A DNA stretch of 22,477 nt from an uncultured Prevotella sp. (GCA_900548195.1 URJQ01000038.1:1-22477); one strand, 5' to 3'. Positions 14,371 through 21,811 are shown, numbered from the stretch's first letter. Notes: a model not told the origin generated them from the sequence alone. A program made the numbers and translations.

Positions 14371-15093
14371 ATGATTTGCAAACAAAAATATATAAATATA
14401 TTTCTCTTTCTCATTCTTTCCGTTTTCTCTGAGGTTACAAAAGCGCAGAATGTGGAGTGTGAAGACACTTGTCGTCACGTGCATGGCATAGATATTTCCC
14501 ATTATCAAGGCGAGATATTCTGGGATGCTATAGGCGATAATTCACACATGGCATACGTATATATCAAGGCTTCTGAGGGTGGAGACAGAAAAGATCATCG
14601 CTTTGAGGAAAATATAAGGATGGCTCATGAACATGGTTTGAAGGTGGGTTCCTACCATTTCTACCGTGCCAAGACTCCGCAGGAAACCCAACTGAGAAAC
14701 TTTATGGAGCAGTGCCGACCAAGCGAGCAGGACCTCATACCGATGATTGACGTGGAGACAACATCGGGATTGCCTACTGAAGAGTTTTGTGATTCGCTCT
14801 TCAAGTTCCTCGAACTGGTGGAAAGAGTTTACAGGCAGCGTCCTCTTATCTATACTGGTACGAATTTCTACAACAAACATCTGCAGGGAAAGCTCGACCG
14901 TTACCTCCTAATGATTGCGCAATACACGCAGCGGGAGCCAGTTCTTGCCGACGGACGTGACATCACGATGTGGCAATATACTGGTAAAGGGCATATAGAT
15001 GGTATCAAAGGCTATGTCGATAAATCGCGCTTTATGGGACAGCATAGCCTCAGGGAACTTCGTTTCCGTCGTAGAAAGCAATATGGAATGTAG
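14371..15093 (+). CDS. GH25 family muramidase, secreted (240 aa)
   Basis: This is the second peptidoglycan muramidase of the window. A signal peptide (basic MICKQKY, hydrophobic about 8-20, likely cleavage after KA at 24-25) directs export. The catalytic barrel carries HGIDISHYQG with D41, PMIDVETT with the D127/E129 pair, MWQYTGKGHIDG (200-211) and a late Asp (D217). The C-terminus is short and basic (RFRRRKQ). No cell-wall-binding repeats are present, so it is a single-domain enzyme. Compared with the GH25 protein encoded at 5345-6133, it keeps the same active-site pattern but differs in anchoring. The start is fixed by the need for the signal peptide; no other ATG occurs until residue 60. 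Downstream, octamer repeats fill the gap to the next gene. Confidence 0.93.
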   Translation: MICKQKYINIFLFLILSVFSEVTKAQNVECEDTCRHVHGIDISHYQGEIFWDAIGDNSHMAYVYIKASEGGDRKDHRFEENIRMAHEHGLKVGSYHFYRAKTPQETQLRNFMEQCRPSEQDLIPMIDVETTSGLPTEEFCDSLFKFLELVERVYRQRPLIYTGTNFYNKHLQGKLDRYLLMIAQYTQREPVLADGRDITMWQYTGKGHIDGIKGYVDKSRFMGQHSLRELRFRRRKQYGM

Positions 15094-15096
15094 GGT

Positions 15097-15235
15097 TTGT
15101 GTTGTTGTTTGGTTGTTTGGTTGTCTTGTTGTTTTGTTGGATGTGATGAAATGGCAAGCAATAATCTGCAAAACAGCTAAACGGCAAAGCACCCAAACGA
15201 CAGAACATCAAAACAACAAAACAACAAAATAAACA
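15097..15235. repeat. Octamer repeat pair, copy 2
   Basis: TTG-rich 8-nt units (TTGTTTGG type) run from 15097 to about 15140, starting three bases after the muramidase stop. CAA-rich 8-nt units (AACRRCAA type) run from 15172 to 15235 and end two bases before the next ATG. The period is exact within each arm. The organisation is the same as at 4793-4938: left arm TTG units, a short unique spacer, right arm CAA units. Confidence 0.75.
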
Positions 15236-15237
15236 AA

Positions 15238-16398
15238 ATGGCAATAATAAAATGTCCAGAGTGTGGACATCAAGTAAGTGAGAAAGCACCCACATGTCCA
15301 AGTTGCGGAGTGCGTATAGCTGGTAATATCATCCGCTGTCAGGAATGCGGACAAGTGTATTTCAAGGATGAGGCTTTGTGTCCCGTATGTCATAATCCGT
15401 CACCGGTGATGAATAGACCTGTCAATATGGGTGCGCAACCTGCAGTTTCTGCTCCTGTAAATGCAGGTATGCAGGCAGCTAATGCTCAGCCTGCTGCTCC
15501 AGAGGCAGAGCCACAACCAGAAGAGAAGAAGAAAAAGAACTATGTGCCACTTATCATCAGTCTCATATTTGCCCTCGTAGTGGCTGGCGTGATGTGCTTT
15601 TATCTCAATGATGCAAACGAGCAGAAGGAGGAGCAAGCATACGAATTTGCCATTGAGAGCAACGATCCTATGGTGCTCCAGCAGTATCTTGACAATTACA
15701 AAGACTTCAATGAGGCACACCGCGACTCTATTCAGGCACGCCTTGCACGCATTCAGCAGACCGATACAGAGTGGACTAATGCTGTAGTAAGCGGTACGCG
15801 TGATGCTCTCATGCAGTACATCAAGGACAATCCTGGTTCCATCCATGAGGGTGAAGCTCGCAACAAGATTGACTCAATAGATTTCAATGAGGCTGACAAA
15901 GCCAAGACTATAGATGCTTATCAGGCATATCTCGACGAGCATCCGGATGGAAAATTTGCTGATCAGGCAAAGAATGAGATTGATGGTATGAAGGCTACCA
16001 CCGTACAGCCTGATGAAGAGATGATGATAAAGTCGGCGTTCCGCAAGTTTTTCCAGTCTGTAAACTCCCGCAATGAGGATGGCGTAGTATCTACAATGGC
16101 TGGCACCATCACTTCCTTCCTCGGTAAGATGGGCGCTGGAGCACCAGAGGTTGCCGAATTTATCAATAAGCTCTATAAGAGTGATATCGTCAATATGAAC
16201 TGGCATATCCTCGATGATTACAACATCAAGAAGTCTGCTGATCAAGACGGAGCATACAAGTATGACGTCGTATTCTCTGCAGAGCAGAATATAGAGCGCA
16301 AAGATGCTTCCCAACCTAAGTATCAGAAGTATCAGATTACTGCCACTGTAGATTCTGAAGGCAAGATTTCTTCCTTCAATATGAAGAAGATGCAGTAA
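15238..16398 (+). CDS. Zinc-ribbon, single-pass membrane protein with a C-terminal NTF2-like/lumicin-type domain (386 aa)
   Basis: Two zinc ribbons lead the protein: C6/C9/C20/C23 (CPECGH ... CPSCG) and C34/C37/C48/C51 (CQECG ... CPVCH). A Pro/Ala/Gln-rich linker (about 54-95) and a lysine cluster precede one transmembrane helix (about 102-123). With the ribbons cytoplasmic and the positive charges inside, the C-terminal 260 residues would be periplasmic. That part has short helical repeats (DPMVLQQYLDNYKD, DALMQYIKDNPGSIHEGEARNKI, TIDAYQAYLDEHPDGKFADQA) resembling TPR/BamD-like repeats. These are followed by a compact domain from about 260 (FRKFFQSVNSRNEDGVVSTM) that looks NTF2-like. I do not know the function; a sensor or envelope-scaffold role is a guess. 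Leader and start are defined by the octamer array that stops two bases before the ATG. The existence of the gene is secure. Confidence 0.85.
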   Translation: MAIIKCPECGHQVSEKAPTCPSCGVRIAGNIIRCQECGQVYFKDEALCPVCHNPSPVMNRPVNMGAQPAVSAPVNAGMQAANAQPAAPEAEPQPEEKKKKNYVPLIISLIFALVVAGVMCFYLNDANEQKEEQAYEFAIESNDPMVLQQYLDNYKDFNEAHRDSIQARLARIQQTDTEWTNAVVSGTRDALMQYIKDNPGSIHEGEARNKIDSIDFNEADKAKTIDAYQAYLDEHPDGKFADQAKNEIDGMKATTVQPDEEMMIKSAFRKFFQSVNSRNEDGVVSTMAGTITSFLGKMGAGAPEVAEFINKLYKSDIVNMNWHILDDYNIKKSADQDGAYKYDVVFSAEQNIERKDASQPKYQKYQITATVDSEGKISSFNMKKMQ

Positions 16399-16416
16399 GG
16401 AGAAATCTCCATTCTG

Positions 16417-16436
16417 ATTCCTAAATATTTGGGAAT
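16417..16436 (+). terminator. Palindromic hairpin after the zinc-ribbon gene
   Basis: ATTCC...GGAAT encloses an A/T palindrome, making a near-perfect 20-base hairpin 18 bases after the stop; a smaller GGAG/CTCC hairpin precedes it at 16399-16410. No T-run follows, so terminator function is uncertain. Confidence 0.35.
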
Positions 16437-16573
16437 AAGGAAGGTATTATTAAGCAAAGAAGGATTGATACAAGTCGTTGAGATAATATCATTCGCTTCT
16501 GCTTATTGATATATTCCATCTTAGAAAGCAGTTTTAGAAAAGAAAATATTAACCCGAAAACCCCATCCGCACC

Positions 16574-18295
16574 GTGCAATACAAATGGCTTTTGAATAAT
16601 CCTACGCCGACACTGATGCGTCAGGCGAGCGAGTTGAGCGAGAAACTCAGCATCGCTCCCGTGCTGTGTCGCCTTTTGATAGAGCGTGGAATCACTACCG
16701 AATCGGCTGCAAAGCGATTCTTCCGTCCACAGTTGTCCGATCTCATCAATCCATTCCTCATGAAGGATATGGACGTGGCAGTCGATAGGCTGAATGATGC
16801 GATGGGACGCAAGGAGCGTATCATGGTGTTTGGTGACTACGATGTCGATGGATGCACGGCCGTCGCATTGGTATATAAGTTCCTGCGCCAGTTTTATTCC
16901 AATATAGAGTATTATATCCCAGACAGATACGATGAAGGTTATGGCGTAAGTCAGAAGTCTATCGATCATGCTTACGAGGCAGGAGTGAAGCTTATCATCA
17001 TCCTCGACTGCGGTATCAAGGCGCATAAGCAAATAGCTTACGCCAAATCTCTCGGCATTGATTTCATCATTTGTGACCATCATGTGCCTGATGACACATT
17101 GCCTGATGCTGTGGCTATCCTCAATCCTAAGCGAAGTGATGACTCATATCCATTCAAGCATCTCTGCGGATGCGGTGTAGGATTCAAACTGATGCAGGCT
17201 TTTGCCAAGAATAATAGCATTCCGTTCTCCAGACTTATCCCGCTTCTTGACCTTTGTGCAGTCAGCATAGCTGCCGACCTTGTGGAAGTTACGGATGAGA
17301 ATCGCGTTCTTGCCTATCATGGTCTGAAACAATTGAATCAGAATCCTTCCGTCGGACTGAAGTCTATCATTGATATTTGTGCCTTGACGGGTAGAGAATT
17401 GTCCATGTCGGATATAGTCTTCAAGATTGGTCCGAGAATAAATGCCTCTGGAAGAATGGAGAATGGTAAGCTTTCCGTTGACCTTCTCGTCGAGAAAGAC
17501 TATAATGTGGCTATTCAGGCAGCTAAGCATATCAATGAATATAATGACCAGCGCCGTGACATTGACAAGCAAATGACAGACGAGGCAAACGTAATCGTCG
17601 ATAAACTGCAAAGCCAAAGCCATCGCTCCAGCATCGTCTTGTATGATGAAAACTGGAAGAAAGGTGTCATAGGTATTGTGGCTTCCCGTCTTACGGAAAT
17701 CCATTTCCGTCCTACTGTGGTGCTGACGCGTGATGGAGACTTCGCTACCGGCAGCGCACGCTCTGTTGCTGGCTTTGATGTGTATTCTGCCATCAAGAGT
17801 TGTAGGGACATATTAGTCAATTTCGGCGGTCATACCTATGCCTGTGGACTTACTCTCCGATGGGAGAATGTGCCGGAATTCTGTCGTCGTTTCCATGCTT
17901 ATGTCGATGAACATATCGAACCTATGCAGACTGAGCCTACGCTCAAGATTGATGCTACCATTGATTTTCGCGACATCACCAAGCGTTTGTATCACGACCT
18001 TAAGCGCTTTGCACCGTTCGGACCTGGTAATTTGAAGCCTTCTTTCTGCACTATGAATGTCTATGACTTTGGCACATCCAAGGTGGTAGGACGCGAGCAG
18101 GAGCATATCAAGCTTGAACTCGTCGATTCAAATTCCAACACTGTCATGAATGGCATCGCTTTCGGACAGTCGGCTTCTGCACGTTATATCAAGTCACGCC
18201 GCTCTTTTGATATTGCTTATACCATCGAAGAGAATATATATAAGAGAGGTAATGTGCAGCTGCAGATTGAGGATATACGTCCTAATGAGGAATAA
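16574..18295 (+). CDS. recJ: Single-stranded-DNA-specific 5'-3' exonuclease RecJ
   Basis: RecJ degrades single-stranded DNA 5' to 3' in recombination, mismatch and excision repair. At 573 aa it has normal length. DHH-domain motifs are visible: GDYDVDG (87-93), LDCG (144-147), CDHH (167-170) and LCGCGVGFK (197-205). Then come GPRINASGRM (286-295), the DHHA1 segments WKKGVIGIVASRL (361-373) and GSARS (393-397), and FGGHTYACGL (417-426), ending with the OB-fold region (about 465-570). The start used is a GTG at 16574; KWLLNNP is the family N-terminus and no ATG precedes it in frame nearby. The leader is A/C-rich with no Shine-Dalgarno. It is followed by a terminator and then recQ on the same strand. 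RecJ and RecQ cooperate in the RecF pathway in Escherichia coli, so the neighbourhood is functionally coherent. Confidence 0.95.
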   Translation: MQYKWLLNNPTPTLMRQASELSEKLSIAPVLCRLLIERGITTESAAKRFFRPQLSDLINPFLMKDMDVAVDRLNDAMGRKERIMVFGDYDVDGCTAVALVYKFLRQFYSNIEYYIPDRYDEGYGVSQKSIDHAYEAGVKLIIILDCGIKAHKQIAYAKSLGIDFIICDHHVPDDTLPDAVAILNPKRSDDSYPFKHLCGCGVGFKLMQAFAKNNSIPFSRLIPLLDLCAVSIAADLVEVTDENRVLAYHGLKQLNQNPSVGLKSIIDICALTGRELSMSDIVFKIGPRINASGRMENGKLSVDLLVEKDYNVAIQAAKHINEYNDQRRDIDKQMTDEANVIVDKLQSQSHRSSIVLYDENWKKGVIGIVASRLTEIHFRPTVVLTRDGDFATGSARSVAGFDVYSAIKSCRDILVNFGGHTYACGLTLRWENVPEFCRRFHAYVDEHIEPMQTEPTLKIDATIDFRDITKRLYHDLKRFAPFGPGNLKPSFCTMNVYDFGTSKVVGREQEHIKLELVDSNSNTVMNGIAFGQSASARYIKSRRSFDIAYTIEENIYKRGNVQLQIEDIRPNEE

Positions 18296-18310
18296 TATGC
18301 CTTACATAAA

Positions 18311-18333
18311 CCCCTCCACGGAGGGGCTTTTTA
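18311..18333 (+). terminator. Rho-independent terminator of recJ
   Basis: CCCCTC/GAGGGG around a CACG loop, followed by CTTTTTAG, lies 15 bases after the recJ stop. This separates recJ from recQ transcription. Confidence 0.8.
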
Positions 18334-18346
18334 GTTACTTATTGTC

Positions 18347-18431
18347 TATATGTAGGTGGTCAGAATTATTATATATAATAATGTAAAGCATTTATGAATG
18401 TTAGTTCATCATCAAAATGATTTGACCACCT
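18347..18431. repeat. Inverted repeat AGGTGGTCA/TGACCACCT upstream of recQ
   Basis: The 9-bp arms at 18354-18362 and 18423-18431 are perfect complements separated by 60 bases of A/T-rich DNA. The left arm continues as TAGGTG-N5-AATTATT. The complement of the right arm reads CAGGTG-N5-ATCATT. It resembles the repeats at 2751-2822 and 3785-3825. It could be an operator pair or a small mobile-element relic. Confidence 0.55.
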
Positions 18432-18441
18432 GTTTATCTCA

Positions 18442-18468
18442 AAGAAGGAGTAGGAAAAATACCTTCTT
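18442..18468 (+). promoter_or_regulatory. Hairpin covering the Shine-Dalgarno-like site of recQ
   Basis: AAGAAGG (18442-18448) pairs perfectly with CCTTCTT (18462-18468) around a 13-base A-rich loop, and the ATG at 18469 follows immediately. The left arm includes most of AAGGAG, the only good Shine-Dalgarno-like sequence I noticed before a gene in the window. The fold would sequester it. Confidence 0.5.
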
Positions 18469-20445
18469 ATGTGTAGAATTATGGATAGCGCCAACCACTC
18501 AATACCGCAGTCTTCTGCTCCAGAAAAGGACGGAAAAGACTATGAAGCAATCCTTCGTAAGTATTTCGGATTCCCGTCTTTTAGGGGAATACAGAAGGAG
18601 ATAGTGGAGAGCATAGGTGCAGGAAAGGATACTCTCGGACTGATGCCGACGGGTGGAGGCAAGAGTATCACCTTCCAAGTGCCTGCCCTTTCCATGGATG
18701 GCGTGTGCGTAGTGGTGACTCCCCTCATCGCTTTGATGAAGGATCAGGTGCAGCATTTGCAGGATAGGGGTATTCTTGCTTCAGCTATCTATTCGGGCAT
18801 GGATCATGCCAGCATTCTTCAGGTGCTGGACAATGCCGTCTATGGTGGTGTGAAATTCCTCTATGTGTCGCCAGAGAGACTTTCTTCACCGCTTTTTCTT
18901 GCCAAACTGCATCACATGAAAGTATGCTTCATCACGGTCGATGAAGCGCATTGCATATCTCAATGGGGATATGATTTTCGTCCATCTTACTTGAAAATAG
19001 CCGATATTCGAGAGGAATTGCCTGGCGTTCCTGTGCTTGCTCTCACTGCCACAGCCACACCTTTCGTGGTGGATGACATAATGCGGTCGCTACATTTTGA
19101 TGAGCCTCGCGTATTTCGTATGTCGTTCAAGCGCGACAATCTCACGTATGTGGTCAGGAAAACGGACAATAAGGAGGCTGAATTAGTGCATATTCTGAAG
19201 TCTGTTCCTGGTTCGGCTATAGTATATACTCGCTCTCGACAGGGTACGAAAGATATTGCAAAGATACTATCTGGCTATGGTATCTCTGCCACTTTCTATC
19301 ATGCCGGACTCGACTTTGCCGTCAAAGACCAGCGACAAGCGGACTGGCAACATGATGATGTCCGTGTGATGGTTTCCACTAATGCCTTTGGCATGGGTAT
19401 AGACAAGCCCGATGTGCGACTTGTCATACACATGGATTGCCCCGATTCCCTCGAAGCTTACTTCCAGGAAGCAGGTCGTGCGGGTCGTGATGGCAACCGT
19501 TCCTATGCTGTCTTGCTTTACAGCAAGCATGACAGGACTAACCTTTTGACGCGTGTCAGGGCTACTTTCCCAGAGAAGAAATATATTCGCAAGACGTATG
19601 ATGATCTCGCTTATTTCTTCCAACTCGCCATGTATGATGGAGAAGGAGCGCATTATGAGTTTGATATTGACCGTTTCTGTCAGGTGTTCAAGCATTTTCC
19701 AACAACACTAAATGGTGCTCTCTCCGTACTTCAGCGTGCCGGCTATATAGAATATGAATCTGATCCTGACACTCATCCGAGATGTAAATTCCTCATACAT
19801 CGTGATGGACTCTATCAGCTTCATGGTCTATCGGAACTCGAAGAGAATGTGGTCACGGCGCTATTGCGCTCATATTGCGGACTCTTTGCCGACCTCGTGT
19901 ATATCGAAGAGCGCGTATTGGCTCATGCAGTGGGAGTCTCTGCCGACCAGATTAGGCTGGTGCTTAAGTCTCTTTCCCAACGTAGAATACTGAAATACAT
20001 CCCTCGTCGCAATGTGCCGATAATCTATTATCCCACACAGCGCATTGAGTCTGAGCGCCTCCATTTTGATAAATCCATATACGAAGACCTTCAGGAGAAA
20101 ATGGAGGAGAGGATAAAGGCTGTCATAGATTATGCTGAAAGTGAGACGGAGTGTCGTTCCACTATGCTTCTTCGTTATTTTGGAGAGAAGGCAAAAGACG
20201 ATTGTGGCAGATGTGACGTGTGCATTTCGCGCAAGGGTGGGGTAGCGCAGCCCAAGGTCACTGATGCCAAAGACGTGATTATAAAGGCGATAGAAGAAGC
20301 CGGTGGCTCTCTCCTTATCTCCGCTCTGAAGGACATTCCGATTCCGAGAGCCGCCTTCTCCTCCGCCATCGAAGCGTTAAGGGAACAAGGTCTCCTCGTT
20401 ATCGACGGTCCCCGTGTCCGCCTTTGCAAAGAGGAAGGGGAATAG
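18469..20445 (+). CDS. recQ: RecQ family ATP-dependent DNA helicase
   Basis: RecQ unwinds DNA 3' to 5' in recombinational repair and at stalled forks. The helicase core has Walker A MPTGGGKSI (59-67), VDEAH (157-161), the aromatic-rich loop HCISQWGYDFRPSY (161-174), SALTATAT-like LALTATAT (190-197), STNAFGMGIDKPDVR (303-317) and QEAGRAGRDG (333-342). The zinc-binding cysteines C562, C579, C582 and C585 (ECRSTMLLRYFGE ... CGRCDVC) lie about 200 residues later than in Escherichia coli RecQ. The intervening region (about 375-555) looks like winged-helix DNA-binding modules. After the zinc site only a short winged-helix-like tail follows; I see no HRDC domain. The total is 658 aa. The start at 18469 has a hairpin directly in front; an in-frame ATG at 18481 is the alternative. 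Helicase identity is certain; the subfamily is an inference. Confidence 0.95.
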   Translation: MCRIMDSANHSIPQSSAPEKDGKDYEAILRKYFGFPSFRGIQKEIVESIGAGKDTLGLMPTGGGKSITFQVPALSMDGVCVVVTPLIALMKDQVQHLQDRGILASAIYSGMDHASILQVLDNAVYGGVKFLYVSPERLSSPLFLAKLHHMKVCFITVDEAHCISQWGYDFRPSYLKIADIREELPGVPVLALTATATPFVVDDIMRSLHFDEPRVFRMSFKRDNLTYVVRKTDNKEAELVHILKSVPGSAIVYTRSRQGTKDIAKILSGYGISATFYHAGLDFAVKDQRQADWQHDDVRVMVSTNAFGMGIDKPDVRLVIHMDCPDSLEAYFQEAGRAGRDGNRSYAVLLYSKHDRTNLLTRVRATFPEKKYIRKTYDDLAYFFQLAMYDGEGAHYEFDIDRFCQVFKHFPTTLNGALSVLQRAGYIEYESDPDTHPRCKFLIHRDGLYQLHGLSELEENVVTALLRSYCGLFADLVYIEERVLAHAVGVSADQIRLVLKSLSQRRILKYIPRRNVPIIYYPTQRIESERLHFDKSIYEDLQEKMEERIKAVIDYAESETECRSTMLLRYFGEKAKDDCGRCDVCISRKGGVAQPKVTDAKDVIIKAIEEAGGSLLISALKDIPIPRAAFSSAIEALREQGLLVIDGPRVRLCKEEGE

Positions 20446-20500
20446 CGTCAGGCAACAAGCCACCTCGCTCACATCCATTCCGCAAGCGTCCGCCACTGTG

Positions 20501-20520
20501 TTGCCCGCGTTACCGGGCAA
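20501..20520 (+). terminator. GC hairpin after recQ
   Basis: TTGCCCG (20501-20507) pairs with CGGGCAA (20514-20520) around a six-base loop, 55 bases after the recQ stop. There is no T-run, so it may not act as a Rho-independent terminator. Confidence 0.35.
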
Positions 20521-20540
20521 TATGCCCCCCTCCCCATACC

Positions 20541-20589
20541 GCGTCAGCGCGATTCTTCACTTTTCACTCTTCACTTTTCACTTTTCACT
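20541..20589. repeat. Heptamer (YTTCACT) array with GCGTCAGCGCGATT flank, copy 2
   Basis: The same 14-base flank as at 5250 (20541-20554) is followed by five 7-nt units (20555-20589). The array ends 24 bases before the ATG of the EEP gene and therefore lies in its leader or promoter region. Confidence 0.8.
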
Positions 20590-20613
20590 ATAATTTATTT
20601 CCATTTCAATCCT

Positions 20614-21609
20614 ATGCTCCACCTCCTCCTCACCATCTTCACCATAGTAGAGCTGAACTGCGAAAATCTCTTCGACTGCCGTCACGACAGCCTGAAGAAT
20701 GACCTTGAGTTTTGCGAAGGCGGGGCGCGTAGATGGAATCCAAAGCGATATTGGCATAAGGTGAACAACATCGGAAAAGAACTAATCTCCTGTGGAGGAG
20801 AAGGAGAAGAATGGTACGTTCCCGACCTTATAGCCCTCGTAGAGGTGGAGAATGACTCAGTGGTCCACGACCTCACCCACCGTTCCTTATTGAGAAATGC
20901 AGGATATGAGTATTTCATCACCAATTCTCCCGACCAGCGAGGCATAGATGTGGCATTGCTCTATCATCCCTTTTCCTTTCAGCCCGACACTGCCTACAGC
21001 ATCAGAATTACGCCACCAGAAGGCAACCGACCTACGCGCGAGATATTATATGTACGCGGGCGCGTAGCAATGTCTGATGATAAGGATAGCCCTCTCCATG
21101 TGTTTGTGGTTCATGCTCCAAGTCGCTCGGGAGGAAAAAAAGTCTCCGAGCCGTATCGTCTCCATGTTTCCTCAATATTATGTCAAAGCATTGACTCGGT
21201 CTATACTATCGAACCAGATGCCAATATCATCGTAATGGGCGACTTTAATGATTATTATACCGACAAATCCATAAGGCAAATAGAAGCGCACAGGATGAGA
21301 AATGTCTCGGCTGGGGTAAAGGGCACTCATGGAGCAGAAGGCACTTACCGCTTTAGAGGCGAGTGGGGAAGTCTTGATCACATCTTTCTCTCGCATGCAT
21401 TTGCTGATGCTGTCGAGATAAAGTATTGCCGTATCCATGACAAACCATTCCTATGGGAGGAGGAACCCAAATATGGAGGCATTCGTCCAAAGCGCACTTA
21501 TCAAGGTTTTAGGTACAATTATGATGGCTTTAGCGACCATTTCCCTCTTGTCCTCCGACTGGAATATCCTTCAGGAGGCGAGGTTGGAAATATCAATAAA
21601 GAAATATAA
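20614..21609 (+). CDS. Endonuclease/exonuclease/phosphatase (EEP) family protein (331 aa)
   Basis: The EEP fold hydrolyses phosphodiester or phosphomonoester bonds with a divalent metal. All core motifs are present: VELNCENLFD (12-21; N15, E17), ALVEVEN (74-80), VVHAPSR (165-171; His167), IVMGDFND (206-213; D210/N212), SLDHIFLS (253-260) and GFSDHFPL (305-312; D308/H309). These fit a nuclease or phosphatase but do not define the substrate. Only about ten hydrophobic residues (MLHLLLTIFT) precede the first core strand, so a normal signal peptide is doubtful. The upstream frame offers no alternative ATG. The gene stands alone after recQ, separated by a GC hairpin and a heptamer repeat array. 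A housekeeping DNA-repair role beside recQ is possible, but so is an extracellular phosphatase. Confidence 0.9.
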   Translation: MLHLLLTIFTIVELNCENLFDCRHDSLKNDLEFCEGGARRWNPKRYWHKVNNIGKELISCGGEGEEWYVPDLIALVEVENDSVVHDLTHRSLLRNAGYEYFITNSPDQRGIDVALLYHPFSFQPDTAYSIRITPPEGNRPTREILYVRGRVAMSDDKDSPLHVFVVHAPSRSGGKKVSEPYRLHVSSILCQSIDSVYTIEPDANIIVMGDFNDYYTDKSIRQIEAHRMRNVSAGVKGTHGAEGTYRFRGEWGSLDHIFLSHAFADAVEIKYCRIHDKPFLWEEEPKYGGIRPKRTYQGFRYNYDGFSDHFPLVLRLEYPSGGEVGNINKEI

Positions 21610-21745
21610 ACGAAAAAATACATAAAAACATTCTTCGTTGCTGTTCTCCCTTTTCGTTATCGGGCGAAAGCCAAATCATCGCAATTACATTGACATCTGT
21701 TCAATCATGTGCCACAATCGACAGCATGAAATAATCGGATTGTAA

Positions 21746-21811
21746 GCAAAAAGGCTTGTTTTCCTTACGGTCTGCTTTATTGTTTTCTCCCACAAGACAA
21801 GCCCTTTTTGC
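21746..21811. repeat. Long imperfect palindrome downstream of the EEP gene
   Basis: GCAAAAAGGCTTGT (21746-21759) pairs with ACAAGCCCTTTTTGC (21797-21811), a 14-bp stem interrupted by one extra C. A competing pairing exists inside it: GTAAG (21742-21746) with CTTAC (about 21764-21768). It may be a transcript-end structure or an insertion relic. The 21610-21745 stretch before it shows nothing else that I can identify. Confidence 0.55.
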
